A stretch of DNA of 64,000 nt from Callorhinus ursinus. Lineage: Eukaryota; Chordata; Mammalia; Carnivora; Otariidae. Of the stretch, positions 43,857 to 55,729 are shown one piece after another. Under the pieces are notes generated by a model. The model made no database searches and was not told the DNA's origin. It saw only the letters and a list, made by a program, of their open reading frames with translations. A program made the translations under genes and the position numbers. The DNA is taken from assembly GCF_003265705.1 (NCBI RefSeq), contig NW_020312966.1:23933012-23997011 (forward strand), given 5' to 3'. Within the stretch, counting starts at the first letter, position 1, and the number at the start of each line of letters is the position of its first letter.

Positions 43857-46800
43857 TCTTTTTTTTCCTACCACAAATATTTGTTTTTGTTACAGCAGAT
43901 TATAAATTCTCATCAGTACAAATATATATAACTTACATTTGCTTGTAAGACCAACATTCAAAAGTAAAGATGAGATGGGGTCTCTAGTTGTTACCAGAGG
44001 TCCAATGGCTGCAACTGGCAAGAGGATGTTCTGTTCTCCACAAGTCGGGGGATGGACACACAGCTAATAAAACTAGAATCTCCATCCCCACAAAACTTGT
44101 GGGGACAAAACCTAAAGGGCAAAACAAAACCTACCAAGACTCACATGACAAACCAACAGTAATCTGCGCTCCAGTCTATTGCTATGATTGTCATTGTCAC
44201 CTTAGTGTCAAAACAAAGTAGCGGATTAACAGAAGGAAACTGTAGCGTATAGAAAAGAAAATATATTCTCTGTCGAGTGTATTTAGATTGATTTTGTTAA
44301 AATAACATTAGAATTTCATAGGTTTTAAAACCAGGACAATACTGCTCTTTGATTTTTTTTTTTTTTATTTCTTTATTTTAGAGAGAGAGTGCATGAGTGG
44401 GAGGGGCAGAGGGAGAAAGAATCTCAAGCCGACTCCACACGCTGAGCGTGGAGCCCCTCACAGTGCTCGATCTCACCACCAGGAGACCACGACCTGAGCA
44501 GAAACCAAGAGGCGCTGCTCAACCAACTTCACCAATCAGGCGCCCCAGATTTTCTTTAAAACTCCAACCTTCTGGCTCTATTGGTCATATGCATGATTAG
44601 TTGCTGCAATGTGCTACTTAAAATGAATGATACCAAATAAGCTAGGGATCCCATCTGCAATTCCCAGCCTTTCCCCCAACTTCAGTAGGCATCACTGATA
44701 AATCAATCTTATGTATAATTCCTTACAGCTAACCCTTTCACCTTTGGCAAGATTACTTACAACTCCTACAGCTTTTTAATATTGAGAACTATTTAAAATA
44801 TTCTTAATGCATAAACATAAAGATTTGGACTTAAACCAGGAAAAACAATAAAGATTTTGGCTTTTTTGATAAATATTTATAATATTTATTCTTACTTAAA
44901 GTGGAAGCTCAACTTTACCCCTGAAATGTAGCTCTGCTAGGCAGCTGCTGATGTGCCCTCCTGGGAATTCTGCATAGCCTACCTCCTGTCCCCACCCCAA
45001 GCACAAGCCACCATGTTCTTGATCTCTAAGACAGGCCAGTACTGAGGATGGCAGGTGAATGGCTTAAAAAACAAGGGAAATCATTTTGCTTCCCACACTT
45101 TTATATTCCAGTAAATATGCTATGAATACAGATTCTTGTTCAGATACTTCTGCCTCTCCATTGTCAGAGATTTGTAAGGGGCTATGGGGGTCAGAGGGGA
45201 ACAGAGGGCAACATTTCCTTGACTTCTTTAGCCTAACTGGAAAACAACTCTTCTCTAGGAATGCTTTTTTTCCCCATTTTTCTCAAAATCACCTCCCACA
45301 GATCTCTGCCTGGACATGCTCCTTGGGACCTTTGGGACTAGTGAAAAGTATACTGATTGGAAACACAAAGTTCCCTTTGCTCCTTTGGCCTCTGCCCCTG
45401 CCCTTGCCTAAGTACAGACAAAATACAGAAGCCACAGAGACTGCTTAAAGCTCAATTTCAAACGAATTCTGTAAGTCACTGGAGAAAGGGTTGGTGGGAA
45501 AGGGGTTAGTATGCTTCCTGGACTTGGCTTTCTAATGCTGCCCACTGAGCTTCCAAAAGATCCATGGGGCAGGTGCCTGCAGGCACCTCTGTGTGCTTAT
45601 CTCCTGAGGCCAACCTGCCATCATCTAACACTAGTAGAACCGTTGAGGTGCTGAGCAGGCGGCTTCAAGAAGGGAATGGAAGCAGCCCTGCTCGTCTCAG
45701 ACTGAGGGAATGTCTGCCGCTTGACCAGCCTGGGAGACGGAGGGGGGTGGGCGGCCTGAGGGTGGCCTGCGGTGCCAAACACGTTGGCTACGGTCTGGGA
45801 GGGAGTGATGCCCACCACAGGCACATTCAGGGCTGGGTAGGGCAACCTGGTGGCCACAGGATGGTACAGGGCAGGGTCATAGGCTGGCTGCAGGGGTGGG
45901 ACCACGCCCACTGGCTCGGGCTGAGAGGTGAGCAATGCATTTCCTGGGAAAGGCCGCGCTGGTAGGGTAATAGCAGTGAGTGGAGGAGGCTGGACAACTG
46001 GCTGCAGAAGGACAGCTGAGGGCTCTCGGACCCCTCTTCTAACTGGCGGTCAGCCTCGGCGGGAGTGTTTCTGCGACCAGCCCGGGAGAGACCTGGAGAT
46101 GCAGCGCCAGAAGACCGACCGCACTCCGTCCCCGAATGTGGGGCTGCCGTTGTCTTGTTCACAGCCTTGGGGGCCTGGGCACAAGAGTTGGTTTCCCACA
46201 TAGGCATTGCTGCGGGTGCGAGAGCAGTGAGGTCTGGCTTAGCAGCAGGACCATGGAAGGCTGAGCCAGTGTCATTAGCTTGAATGTCAGGAGATTGCGA
46301 AGCTACCCCTGTCACTGGCTTGGTCCTCGGGGCAGATGAGAAGGGCCCCTGGGAAGGCATGCTGAAGGCACCAGGGGTCTGTGAGCACAGGGAGCTGATA
46401 CTCTCTGCTTCCCCTCCTACTCCTGGCACTTTCTTGGCATCTTGGCATCTTCAGACTCTCCTCTCTTACTGCTTGCTCGGTGGCAGCTGTGACACGGAAT
46501 GACCCTTCCCTCGTCACTGGCATCAAAAGTAGCAGTCATTCCATATTCCTTCTCCTGCTTCTGCTTCCGTCCTAAACAGGCCGCAAAAGCAGAGCCGACT
46601 GCGTGGCTCAGTCCTTCACCCGTGTCCTTGACAGCCAGGAAGCAATGACAGATCCAGTGCCCAGCGGTGCCGTCACGACTTATGTCAGAGACGGCTCTAT
46701 CAAAGGTCCTCTGTGGGGCGCAGGAAGAAACTGTTTCTATTGTCTGCTCAACTGTGAGGTCCTTGGTTTTTTCATCCACAGCTCTGAGTCCACCTGCTGA

Positions 46801-47396
46801 TGCCCACAGGACTGCCTTCCCTGTTTTCTTTCCGGTTTTTCCAAAGAAGCCTTGGAAGAACTGCCTTTCAGCTTTCAATCTTTCAACAGCATCTTCACCG
46901 ATGTGCATTCCTCTTGACTCATCAACTTCTGCGAGGCCACGTCCTTCACTGGGAAGTGACATTGTCCAGTACGAACCCCTCCTTCATCTGTTGTCTGCCA
47001 CTGATGTGGACGACTGGCCTCTGGAACCTAAACGTCTTTCTTTCTCCTAATACTTTGCCCTATTTCTTCATTTTACTTTTTACAAGCTGGCTCTGAGTCT
47101 TGGCTGTGCCCTTTACACCCTGTGTGACTCTGGATAAGCTTCGTAACCCCCCCAAGCCTCAGGTTCCCCATCAGTCCTCAGTGAGGTGTCTGAGGATGGC
47201 TGGTACACCAATATTCCAACCTATGGATGTGAATCAAGATCTTGGGTCGCAACAGCAGCTGCGCAGGACCTCCTCTCTGGAATAAGTTGCTCAAGCCCCA
47301 AGTCTGCCCCTGCCCCCGACCAACTCCAGAGCCAATGCTGCGACTCGGCCCCCAGTCGCCACCATGCACCACCACCTCCCCCATGACAACAGGCCC
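43857..47396 (-). pseudogene. NUMB: NUMB processed pseudogene (retrocopy), nearly full-length mRNA
   Basis: Intronless, broken copy of the NUMB mRNA on the minus strand. NUMB itself is an endocytic adaptor and Notch antagonist with an N-terminal PTB domain. CDS-derived part: ATG at 47069-47071 to the stop codon at 45445-45447. Recognisable pieces are VDESRGMHIGEDAVERLKAE and GFFGKTGKK (PTB), EGSFRVTAATEQA, GEAESISSLCSQ, SGAASPGLSRAGRRNTPAEA, VPVVGITPSQTVANVFGTAG and the EIEL end. Damage: a stop at codon 4 after a 1-base loss, a 1-base loss just before VDESRG, a gap after TFDAS, about 95-100 codons missing in the middle, and later frameshifts. The 3' UTR continues to 43867 and ends in eight A (plus-strand T, 43859-43866). 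ctggttcatg at 43847-43856 and 47397-47406 looks like the target duplication. The 5' UTR part (47072-47396) is placed by that flank. A SINE interrupts the 3' UTR. Not expected to be functional. Confidence 0.93.
44349..44546 (-). mobile_element. CAN-SINE inside the NUMB retrocopy
   Basis: Minus-strand: T run, atttctttattttagagaga ... accaatcaggcgcccc. It splits the NUMB 3' UTR sequence, which matches on both sides, so it is younger than the retrocopy. Confidence 0.93.
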
Positions 47397-47469
47397 CTGG
47401 TTCATGCTTGTTGATCTGGCCCTGATTTGTACCCATGTCATTTCCATAGGAGAGTTCTTTTGATAACAG

Positions 47470-48990
47470 CTCCGTTCCATAAAATTTACCTAAAGTGTAC
47501 AATTCGATGGTTTTTAGTATTTTCCGAGTTGTCCAATCATCACCGCAATTTTAGGACATTTTCATCACCCAGACAAGGAATGCTGTACCCATTAGCAGGT
47601 ACTCTTCTTCCTCTCTCTCAGTCTTAGGTAACCATTAGCCTACTACGTTCTGTCTCTGTAGATTCGCCTGCTCTTAAATTTCATATAAATGGAAGCACAC
47701 AATGTGTGTTCTTTTGTGACTGGCTTCTCAGCATAATGGTTCATTCATGTTGTGTTGTAGTATGTTTCAGTACTTAATTCCTTTTTAATGCTGAATAATA
47801 GTCCACTGAATATTTCATATTTTTTATTGAGGTAAATTTATATGTAATTTTCAGGTATACAACATTATAATTCGATATTTGTGGACTCTACAAAGTGATC
47901 ACCACCGTAAGTCTAGTCACTGCCCATCACCATACAGCTGAGCCCCTTTACCCGTTTCGCCCAGCCCCCAGCCCCCTTCCCTTCTGGCGACCACCCCTCT
48001 GTTCTCTGTATCTATGAGTTTTCCTCTTGTTGGTTCGTTTGTTTTTGATGTTTAGACTCCACTTATAAGTGAAATCATACAGAATTTGTCTTTTTCCATC
48101 TGACTTACTTCACTTAACATAATACCCCAAGGTCCATCTGTGTCGCTGCAATGGTAGATTACCTCCCTTTTTATTAAGGCTGAATTGTATTCTATTGTAT
48201 CTACATACCACATCTTCTTTTTTAAAAAATGTACTTATTTGAGAAAGAGAAAGAGACAGAGGGAGAACACAAGCAGGGGGAGGGGCAGAGGGAGAAGCAG
48301 ACCCCAGCTGAGCAGGGAACCCGATGTGGGACTCGATCTCAGGACCCCAGGATCATGACCTGAGCCAAAGGCAGACGCTCAACTGACTGAGCCAGCCAGG
48401 CGCCCCAAACACCACCTCTTCTTTATCCGTTCATCTATGGGTGGACACTTGGGGCTGCTTCCCTGACTTGGCTATTGTAAGCAATGCTGCCATGAACATA
48501 GGGGTGCACGTATCTTCCCCAATTAGTGCTTTCATATTCTTCAGGTAAATCATCTTTCGTTTACCCACTCACCAGCTGATGGATATTTAAGGGTTTTTTT
48601 TTCCTCCTTTTTGGCTATGAAGAATATTGCTATGAGCATTTGATTAAAGGTTTTGTGGAGACATATGTTTCCAATTCTCTTTGGAGAGAAATGAATTGAC
48701 CTAGCAGTGAAATTACTGGGGCAAATGTTAACTCTATCTTTAACCATTTGAGAAACTGCCAGACTGTTTTCCAAAGTGATGGCACCATTTTACATTCCTA
48801 CCAGCAGTGGATGGGGACTCCAATTTCTCCACATCCTTGTTATTATGCCTCTTTTTGATTCTAGCTATCCTAGTGTATATGAAGTGGTATTTCATGGTGG
48901 TTTTGATTTGCCTTTCCCTAACGATTAAGCCTGTGAAGCATCCGTTCCTGTGCTTTTGGCCATTTTTCTGTTTTCCTTGGAGAAATTTCT
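47470..48990 (-). mobile_element. Old L1 3' portion(s), minus strand, with SINE insertion
   Basis: Reverse-complement L1 sequence in two or more pieces: taaagtgtacaattcgatgg and gtccaatcatcaccgcaatt (47480-47815), then ttattgaggtaaatttatat ... (47820-48216) and tatccgttcatctatgggtg ... (48407-48990). Probably more than one old L1. Confidence 0.8.
48217..48406 (-). mobile_element. CAN-SINE inside L1
   Basis: Minus-strand: aaatgtacttatttgagaaa ... ctgagccagccaggcgcccc. Flanks accacatcttctt / accacctcttctt are a near-exact target duplication in L1 sequence. Confidence 0.94.
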
Positions 48991-48994
48991 TCTT

Positions 48995-50215
48995 TTTTTA
49001 AATTTATTTTTTAAATTTAAATCCAATTAATTAACATATAAGGTATTATTGGTTTCAGAGGTAGAGGTCAGTGATTCATCAGTCTTATATACCACCCAGT
49101 GCTCATTACGTCACATGCCCTCCTTAATGCCCATCACCCAGTTACCCCATCCCCCACCCACACCCCTCCAGCAACCCTCAGTTTATTTCCTATGATTAAG
49201 AGGCTCTTATGGTTTGTCTCCCTCTCTGGTTTCATCTTGTTTTATTTTTTCCTCTTTTCCCCTATGATACTCTGTTTTGTTTCTTAAATTCCACCTATCA
49301 GTGAGATCATATGATACTTGTCTTTCTCTGACTTATTTTGCTTAGCATAATACCCTCTAGTTCCATCCACGTCGTTGCAAATGGCAACATTTCATTTTTT
49401 TAAAAATTTTATTTATTTATTTGACAGAGAGAGAGGGACAGTGAGAGAGAAGGAACACAAGCAGGGGGAGTGGGAGAGGGAGAAGCAGGCTTCCCGCCAA
49501 GCAGGGAGCCCGACATGGGGCTCGATCCCAGGACGCTGGGATCATGACCTGAGCCAAAGGCAGACGCTTAACGACTGAGCCACCCAGGTGCCCCAAGATT
49601 GCATTTTTTGATGGCTGAACAATATTCCATTGTATATATATATATACCAAATCTTCTTTATCCATTCATCTGTTGATGGACATCTGGGCTCTTTCCATAC
49701 TTTGGCTATTGTGGACATTGCTGCTATAAACATTGGGGTGCACGTACCCCTTCGGATCCCTACATTTGTATCTTTGGGGTAAATACCCAGTAGTGCAATT
49801 GCTGGATCGTATGGTAGCTCAATTTTCAACTTTTTGAGGAAACTCCATACTGTTTTCCAGAGTGGCTGCACCAGCTTGCATTCCCACCAACAGTGTAGGA
49901 GGGTTCCCCTTTCTCCACATCCTCACCAACATCTGTCGTTTCCTTTATTCAGAGATTTTGTCCATTTTTTTAGTTGGGTTGTCTTTTTATTATTGAGGTG
50001 TAAGAGTTCATTATTCTACATATGAGTCCTTATCAGATATATGATTTCAAGTATCTTCTCCCATTCTGTGGGTTGTGTTTTCACTTTCTTGGTGCTGTTC
50101 TTTGGAACACAAAAGTTTTAAGGTTTGATGAAGTCCAGTTTATCTATTTTTTCTTTTGTTGTTGCTTATGCTTGTGGTGTTTTATCTAAGAAACCACTGA
50201 AAAGTTTTTGCACCA
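48995..50215 (-). mobile_element. Carnivoran L1, 5'-truncated, ORF2 3' end
   Basis: Minus-strand L1 with 3' UTR (ttaattaacatataaggtat, cacccagtgctcattacgtc) and the ORF2 C-terminal reading frame at 49871-49600 ([34 protein letters not shown], then a degraded MFIAAMSTIAKVWKEP). A SINE lies within. Less diverged than the neighbouring L1s; not autonomous. Confidence 0.9.
49394..49594 (-). mobile_element. CAN-SINE inside the carnivoran L1
   Basis: Minus-strand: ttatttatttatttgacaga ... actgagccacccaggtgccc. It separates L1 text ggcaacatttcatttttt from gcattttttgatggctgaac. Confidence 0.95.
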
Positions 50216-52540
50216 CTATATTCATGAATCATGAAAACAGGAGCAGATGTCGAGGTAAAAAACAAAGTTTCCTGTTTCAGCTACTAAGAAAGAGAATTGG
50301 AGATTCTTGGTCACAGCTGAACGACTCCTAGAACACTGTCTTCTGAGGGTCTGTGTCATGTCTCAGTGAGATGAGTCAAGAAATATCAGCAATGTGCCCT
50401 GGAGGAAGAAAACACTTCTAGCTCAATTTTCTCTACAATTTGGAAGGGCTATAAAATGGGAAGGATAATCAAAGGAAATACATTTTTAAAAAGCCATGAC
50501 CGTAATGTTCTGATGAAATTCAGATAAAAGTCAGATAGAACTCAGTTAAAATTTAGCTTCGTTAACAATGGAAAAACCACCCAATCACGTTAGAAATGGC
50601 TTGAGTTAGGCTGCTTCAAACAGTGGGATTTGTGGAGTGAGGAGGATGGCACCTTGATTAAAAATATCTGCTTAATCTCCCCTTGGAGGGTTTAAATTGC
50701 ACCATTAGATACATCGTGTAACATCTTCTTAGTTGGAAAGCAGGTACCACCACAGGTTACATTTTTAATAAGAGAACACTTTATGAAGATTCTGTGGTAG
50801 CTTCCTCCCTGGATCCAGAAGGCTCCAAGGCTAACCTCCTGACCTCTAGGCAAGCCATCTCTTCTGGGTTCATTCCAAGTCAGGAAATGATTACTCAAGC
50901 ATATGCTTACGTAGCCTACATATAGGATAATAAGAAAGCCAATGAAGTGTTTAACAATTGTTCTTCACTCTTCTAAAAGGAACCAGATAATTTACCTTTA
51001 AAATATACGTTGTCTGCACACAACTTCTCTTGTCTTAGAAAAAATTTGGTTTTCTCAACATCTCCCCTCATACATATGACCGGAAAGCATGCTAGATTTT
51101 TCAGGAATTCTCAAATATTTTGTTCCTTCATTAGTGCTATTAAGTTTATGACATGGTCTTGACTTTTGGTCATATTTATGATACAAAGATTAATAAGCAC
51201 GATACAGGACAAGTTTATGCTTAAACTATGCAAGCCTAGAGAACTATCTCTGATACTCTACAGTTTGATCCTAGAACCAGCAGCACCAGGGACCTGGTCT
51301 CCAAATTTCAACCATACAGATTTATCACCTAAGATAACTATGATAATGTGGGCTAAGAAAAATTGCACAGTCCAACAGAGCTTATTCGTGGCATATGCTC
51401 TAGCACATACAGCCTTCCCATCCACAACGGAGTCACAAGCTTACTAAACAAAAATGATATAAAAAGGAAAAAGAAACTATGTTTTGAGACCTTTGCTGGG
51501 GTGGGGGTGGGGGAGTAGGAAGTTTCTTAATTTCTCCTCTAGTCTGAGCCTAATTTCATGTGGGCCCAAGCTGGGGAGGTCAGTACTCATTTGCAGGCTG
51601 ACAGTGAGCTATTTGTTTAGTGAAGGCCTAAAGCAAGACAGAGGCTTGGAAAATGAGATTTGGCCAGGTTACCAGCATTGTCCGCAAATTTGGAATGCGG
51701 TTGAGAATCCAAGGAATATGCATGTGAATACTCATACTGTACCATGGATTTTCTTTATTTTTTAACCTTTTTTCTTTCCCCACTCCCTTTCTCTCTGTTT
51801 TTTATTTTCTACTTCTTGTGCTTTATGCCTACCAGTATTATCCAAAGATATTACTTAGCCCCCCTTGTTTATATGTTGGGTTAAATATGTGCAAGCTGAT
51901 AACCAAACAAATCTGCTGATACCATTTGAGAAGGAATTTATTTAGTCTTCCTTTAACCCTCATTCCTACTGACTTTTGCCCCTTGACTATTGCTTAATTT
52001 CATTTCAAAGATCTTTCTGGATTCCATATGTCACTCCTACAATTCCAGGTGTTATTATGAACTATTCCATTTAAAGCATATATAAAGGTTATAGTAGTTA
52101 ACTGGAAAAATCTGGCTTCTGACACTTTTGCATCATCACCTTAGAAATAAAATGGTAAAATACTACAAGGAGTTTGCTCCATTCAATCCACTCTATTCCT
52201 ACATACAAAGAACTAAGGCAAATTTGAGCAGTTACCATATCAAGAAATACTGTAGTATTAGTTCTTTTTCCTTCCTTCTCAGAACACATTTCACTTTCTA
52301 TTCCACAAAGATTAGGTGTTGAGAAGGAAATGGGAAAGATATATACATGTATAATAGTTTCTTCCACAGGTAAGGGAACCTTATCTATATTCACACAAGT
52401 AGACTCTTAATTATGAAGTCCACAAATTCTTCATCCAGTAATAGAATAAAATAATGCATGTATGTGTGTAAAAGTCCATGTGCAAATATATACTATGTAT
52501 AAGTGTAGAGGACGAGTACCCTTTTTCATTTGAACAGTGC
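50216..52540. other. Intergenic, nothing recognised
   Basis: 2.3 kb with no coding exon, RNA gene or repeat family that I can identify. The short open frames (51166-51447, 51484-51765) carry no motif. Confidence 0.6.
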
Positions 52541-52544
52541 ATTA

Positions 52545-53540
52545 TCTACTTCTGCATAACAAATCACCCCCAAACTTAGTGGTTTAAAACAACAAACATT
52601 TATGATCTTATAATTTCTGTGAGTCAGGAATTCAAGAGTAGCTTAACTGGGTGATTTGGGCTCAGAGTCACTCATGAGGTTGCTGTCAAGACGCTGGCCA
52701 AGGCTGCAATCATCTGAAGGCTTGACTCACGAACTCTTGGCAGGAGGCTCGGCTTCTTACCACGTGGGCTTCTCCATAGGACTTCTTGAGTGCCCTCAGA
52801 GCATGGTAGTGGCTTGTCCCAGAGTGAGTGATCTCAGAGAGAGAGAGAGATGAAAGCCACACTATCCTTTATGACCCAGGCTTGGAAGTCACCCTCCATG
52901 ACTCCCACACTGCTTCCACAAGTCAGCTCTATCGGGGTGGGAAGGAAGTGCACATGAATACCCTTGTGTTCAGAGTTGGGGATCACTGGTGCCATCTTGG
53001 AGGCTGACTACTATAAATATCTTTCGTGTTGTGTACAAAACATGCGAGGGAACTTATCAAAGACCTCCAGTTCTATCATAGGATAGACCAGGCCAGAAGT
53101 CAACTCACTTTTTCTTAAAGAGCAATAGTAACTATTTTCAGCTGGCAGGCTATATGGCCTCTGTTGTAATTAGTCAGTTCAGTGGCAGCATAAACAAGAC
53201 ATAAGCAAATTTGCATGTCCGGGTTCCAATCAAATCTCATCAAAACAGGCAGCTGGCCTATTGGCGGGAATGTGCTGACCCTGAGCAGCAATAATTTATG
53301 CTCCGTGGCTTAAACCACAAAGGTTTATCACTCACACTATTTCCAAAACAGGTCTGCAGGGAAACTGTTCATTATGGACTTTGAGGAATTCAGAATTATG
53401 GAATACCACATGCTTCCACAACCACTGAAACAGAAAACAGGAATATGGCGAATCCCTCGTGGGCTTTGAAAGCATCCACCTGAATGACATCACTCCTACT
53501 CTCATTTCTTCGGTCAAAGCAAGTCACGTGGCTATCCCTA
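52545..53540 (+). mobile_element. Old interspersed repeat(s), LTR-like, family unassigned
   Basis: Two related stretches: 52545-53010 (gcataacaaatcacccccaa, gtggtttaaaacaacaaaca, gagagagagagatgaaagcc, ttggaggctgactac) and about 53280-53540 (gtggcttaaaccacaaaggt). The pattern is familiar from old mammalian repeats, but I cannot name it with confidence. Confidence 0.5.
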
Positions 53541-53646
53541 ACTTCACTGGATCCCAGCACTATGACCGTTCCATGTGTCCAGAGGAGAGGGAAGCAGATC
53601 TATTTGGTGAACAGCAGTGATTACCACCAGAACCATATTCTTTCTT

Positions 53647-54040
53647 TCTTTCTTTTTTTAAAGATTTTATTTATTTGACAGAGAGAGACACAGCAAGAGA
53701 GGGAACACAAGCAGGGGGAGTGGGAGAGGGAGAAGCAGGCTTCCTGCGGAGCAGGGAGCCCGATGCGGGGCTCAATCCCAGGACCCTGGGATCATGACCT
53801 GAGCCGAAGGCAGACGCTTAACGACTGAGTCACCCAGGCTCAGTCTTTTTTTTTTTTTAAAGATTTATTTTTTGAGAGAGAGATTGAGTTCACAGCTTGG
53901 GGGAGGGGAGGAGAGAAACCCAAGCAGATGCAGTGCTGAGCACGAGCCCAGAATGGGGCTTGATCCCACAACCCTGAGATCACGACCTGAGCCGAAACCA
54001 AGAGTTGGGAGGCTCAAATGACTCTACCACCCAGGTGTCC
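53647..54040 (-). mobile_element. Two CAN-SINEs in tandem within one target duplication
   Basis: Minus-strand SINE at about 53647-53838 (less diverged) followed by a more diverged one at 53845-54040. ccagaaccatattctttctt (53627-53646) and ccagaagcatattatttctt (54041-54060) match at 18 of 20 and flank the pair, so the younger SINE went into the T-rich tail of the older. Confidence 0.9.
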
Positions 54041-54107
54041 CCAGAAGCATATTATTTCTTACTACTTGTTCTTGTTCCACCACTAGACCTCTTTCCTTTT
54101 AACTGAA

Positions 54108-54284
54108 GATTTTATTTATTTGGCAGAGAGAGGGAGAGAGCACAAGTAGGGGGAGCAGCAGGCAGAGGGAGAAGCAGGCTTCCTACTGAGCAAGGAGCCC
54201 GACGCGGGGCTCGATCCCAGGACCCTGGGATCATGACCTGAGCCGAAGTCAGATGCTTAACTGACTGAGCCAATGAGGTGTCCC
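54108..54284 (-). mobile_element. CAN-SINE
   Basis: Minus-strand: gattttatttatttggcaga ... actgagccaatgaggtgtcc. It is the third SINE within 0.65 kb. Confidence 0.93.
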
Positions 54285-55729
54285 TATAAAGTCTATTTTT
54301 AAATCACATTTTGCTATTTTGCTTTTCCCAAGCCACTCTCACCTCAATTGCTTCAACTCTGGTGGATCTATTGCCCTGGCTTTCAGCAGACATTTACACT
54401 TTATAACTTACATTTTTTTCCTTAGTGAAGAAAAATCAGCATTTCCTTTGCCTGAAATGGAGCATCCCTAATTCAGCTTTCAATTAAAAGATAAGTGTTT
54501 TACTGTTTCCAGCAGAAAAAAATATAAGCTATTATCTACTTTCTTTCTTGCAAATAGCGGGGAAGTTAACCAATTACAAATACTTATTGAGTATCTATTA
54601 TATATGCATACTATGCTATGTGTTTTGAAGGACAGAGAAAAATAAATTCTTGTCCCCAAAGACTTTTTAATAGTTACCAACATAATAATGAACATTTGAA
54701 ATAAGAATGAGCAATACTGGACTGTATAATTAAGAGCTGAATTGTGAACAATAGGCATTGAGTTGAATAACAGTGTTAAGATAAAAGGGAGGCCAATGAA
54801 AGATGAATTAAATAGATGGGATTCATGGAGGAATATGCTCAAGTTCGCTTCAAAAGTTGGGAAGAATTTCACTAGATTAAGGTGGGAGAAAAGGGAAGAG
54901 AAGAAGGAAGTTTCTGAAAGAAGGAACACGATAACCGAGGGCACTGAAGGTGGATGTGAGTCTGGCATATCCATGAGAGAGTAAAGACATCAACCCAAAT
55001 CCAATGAAAGGTGCCCATTTAGAAAGAGCAGGAAATAATTTAGTAAAGATAGAATGAGGCTTTAGTTCTAAATGGCAGCCACTTGTCTCCCCCCTACTTC
55101 CAATACACAATTAAAAAGAACAGTAAATCATTTTTTTAAAATGAATAAAGCCATACCAGCTATGAGAAATGAGAAAAGAGCAATCAGCAGACAATAGCTT
55201 GTATATAATACCAATGGACCGATGCTGGGGGTGGTGAGTGGTAGCAGCCCAGAAAAGCCCTCCCCTCTCTGGCTCTCCATTTTTTCACTGTAACAGGAAG
55301 CCTCCCTCTGTAGCAAGCTCTGCTCATGAACACAGAACTTCCTGCAGCCTCTTCTGCTTTCTGGGTAATTAGCTAGCAGGAAAACAGCTCTATATGCAAT
55401 AGTACAGGAAACACATCTAAAAAAAAAATCAGCTTATTTTCTCTTTTTTTAAATATAAAAAACACCCCCCCCCAATCACTGGGCACGGGAGGGAAATCAG
55501 CTACATAAAACAAACAAACAAACAAAAAACCCAGAAGAAGTAAAAGTAAAGGCTGACCTCACAAGGACCAATTTGGGTAACAGAAAAATAATTTTCCAAA
55601 CCTCTAGTTAATATTTTTGAAGGTATTCTAGATACAATAAATACCTAAAGTAAAAACAAGATGCCATAAATAAGGAACAATTAGAGAACAAGAAAGAGTA
55701 CTTGGAAATTAAAAATATGCTTGCCAAAC
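54285..55729. other. Intergenic, nothing recognised
   Basis: 1.4 kb, AT-rich. No repeat or gene identified. The 164-codon minus-strand frame at 54480-54974 is hydrophobic by AT composition and has no recognisable family. Confidence 0.55.

Noticed and set aside
45445..47071. An expressed NUMB-like gene
   Set aside because: Stop at codon 4, several frameshifts and a large gap; the pieces cannot make one protein. Annotated as a pseudogene.
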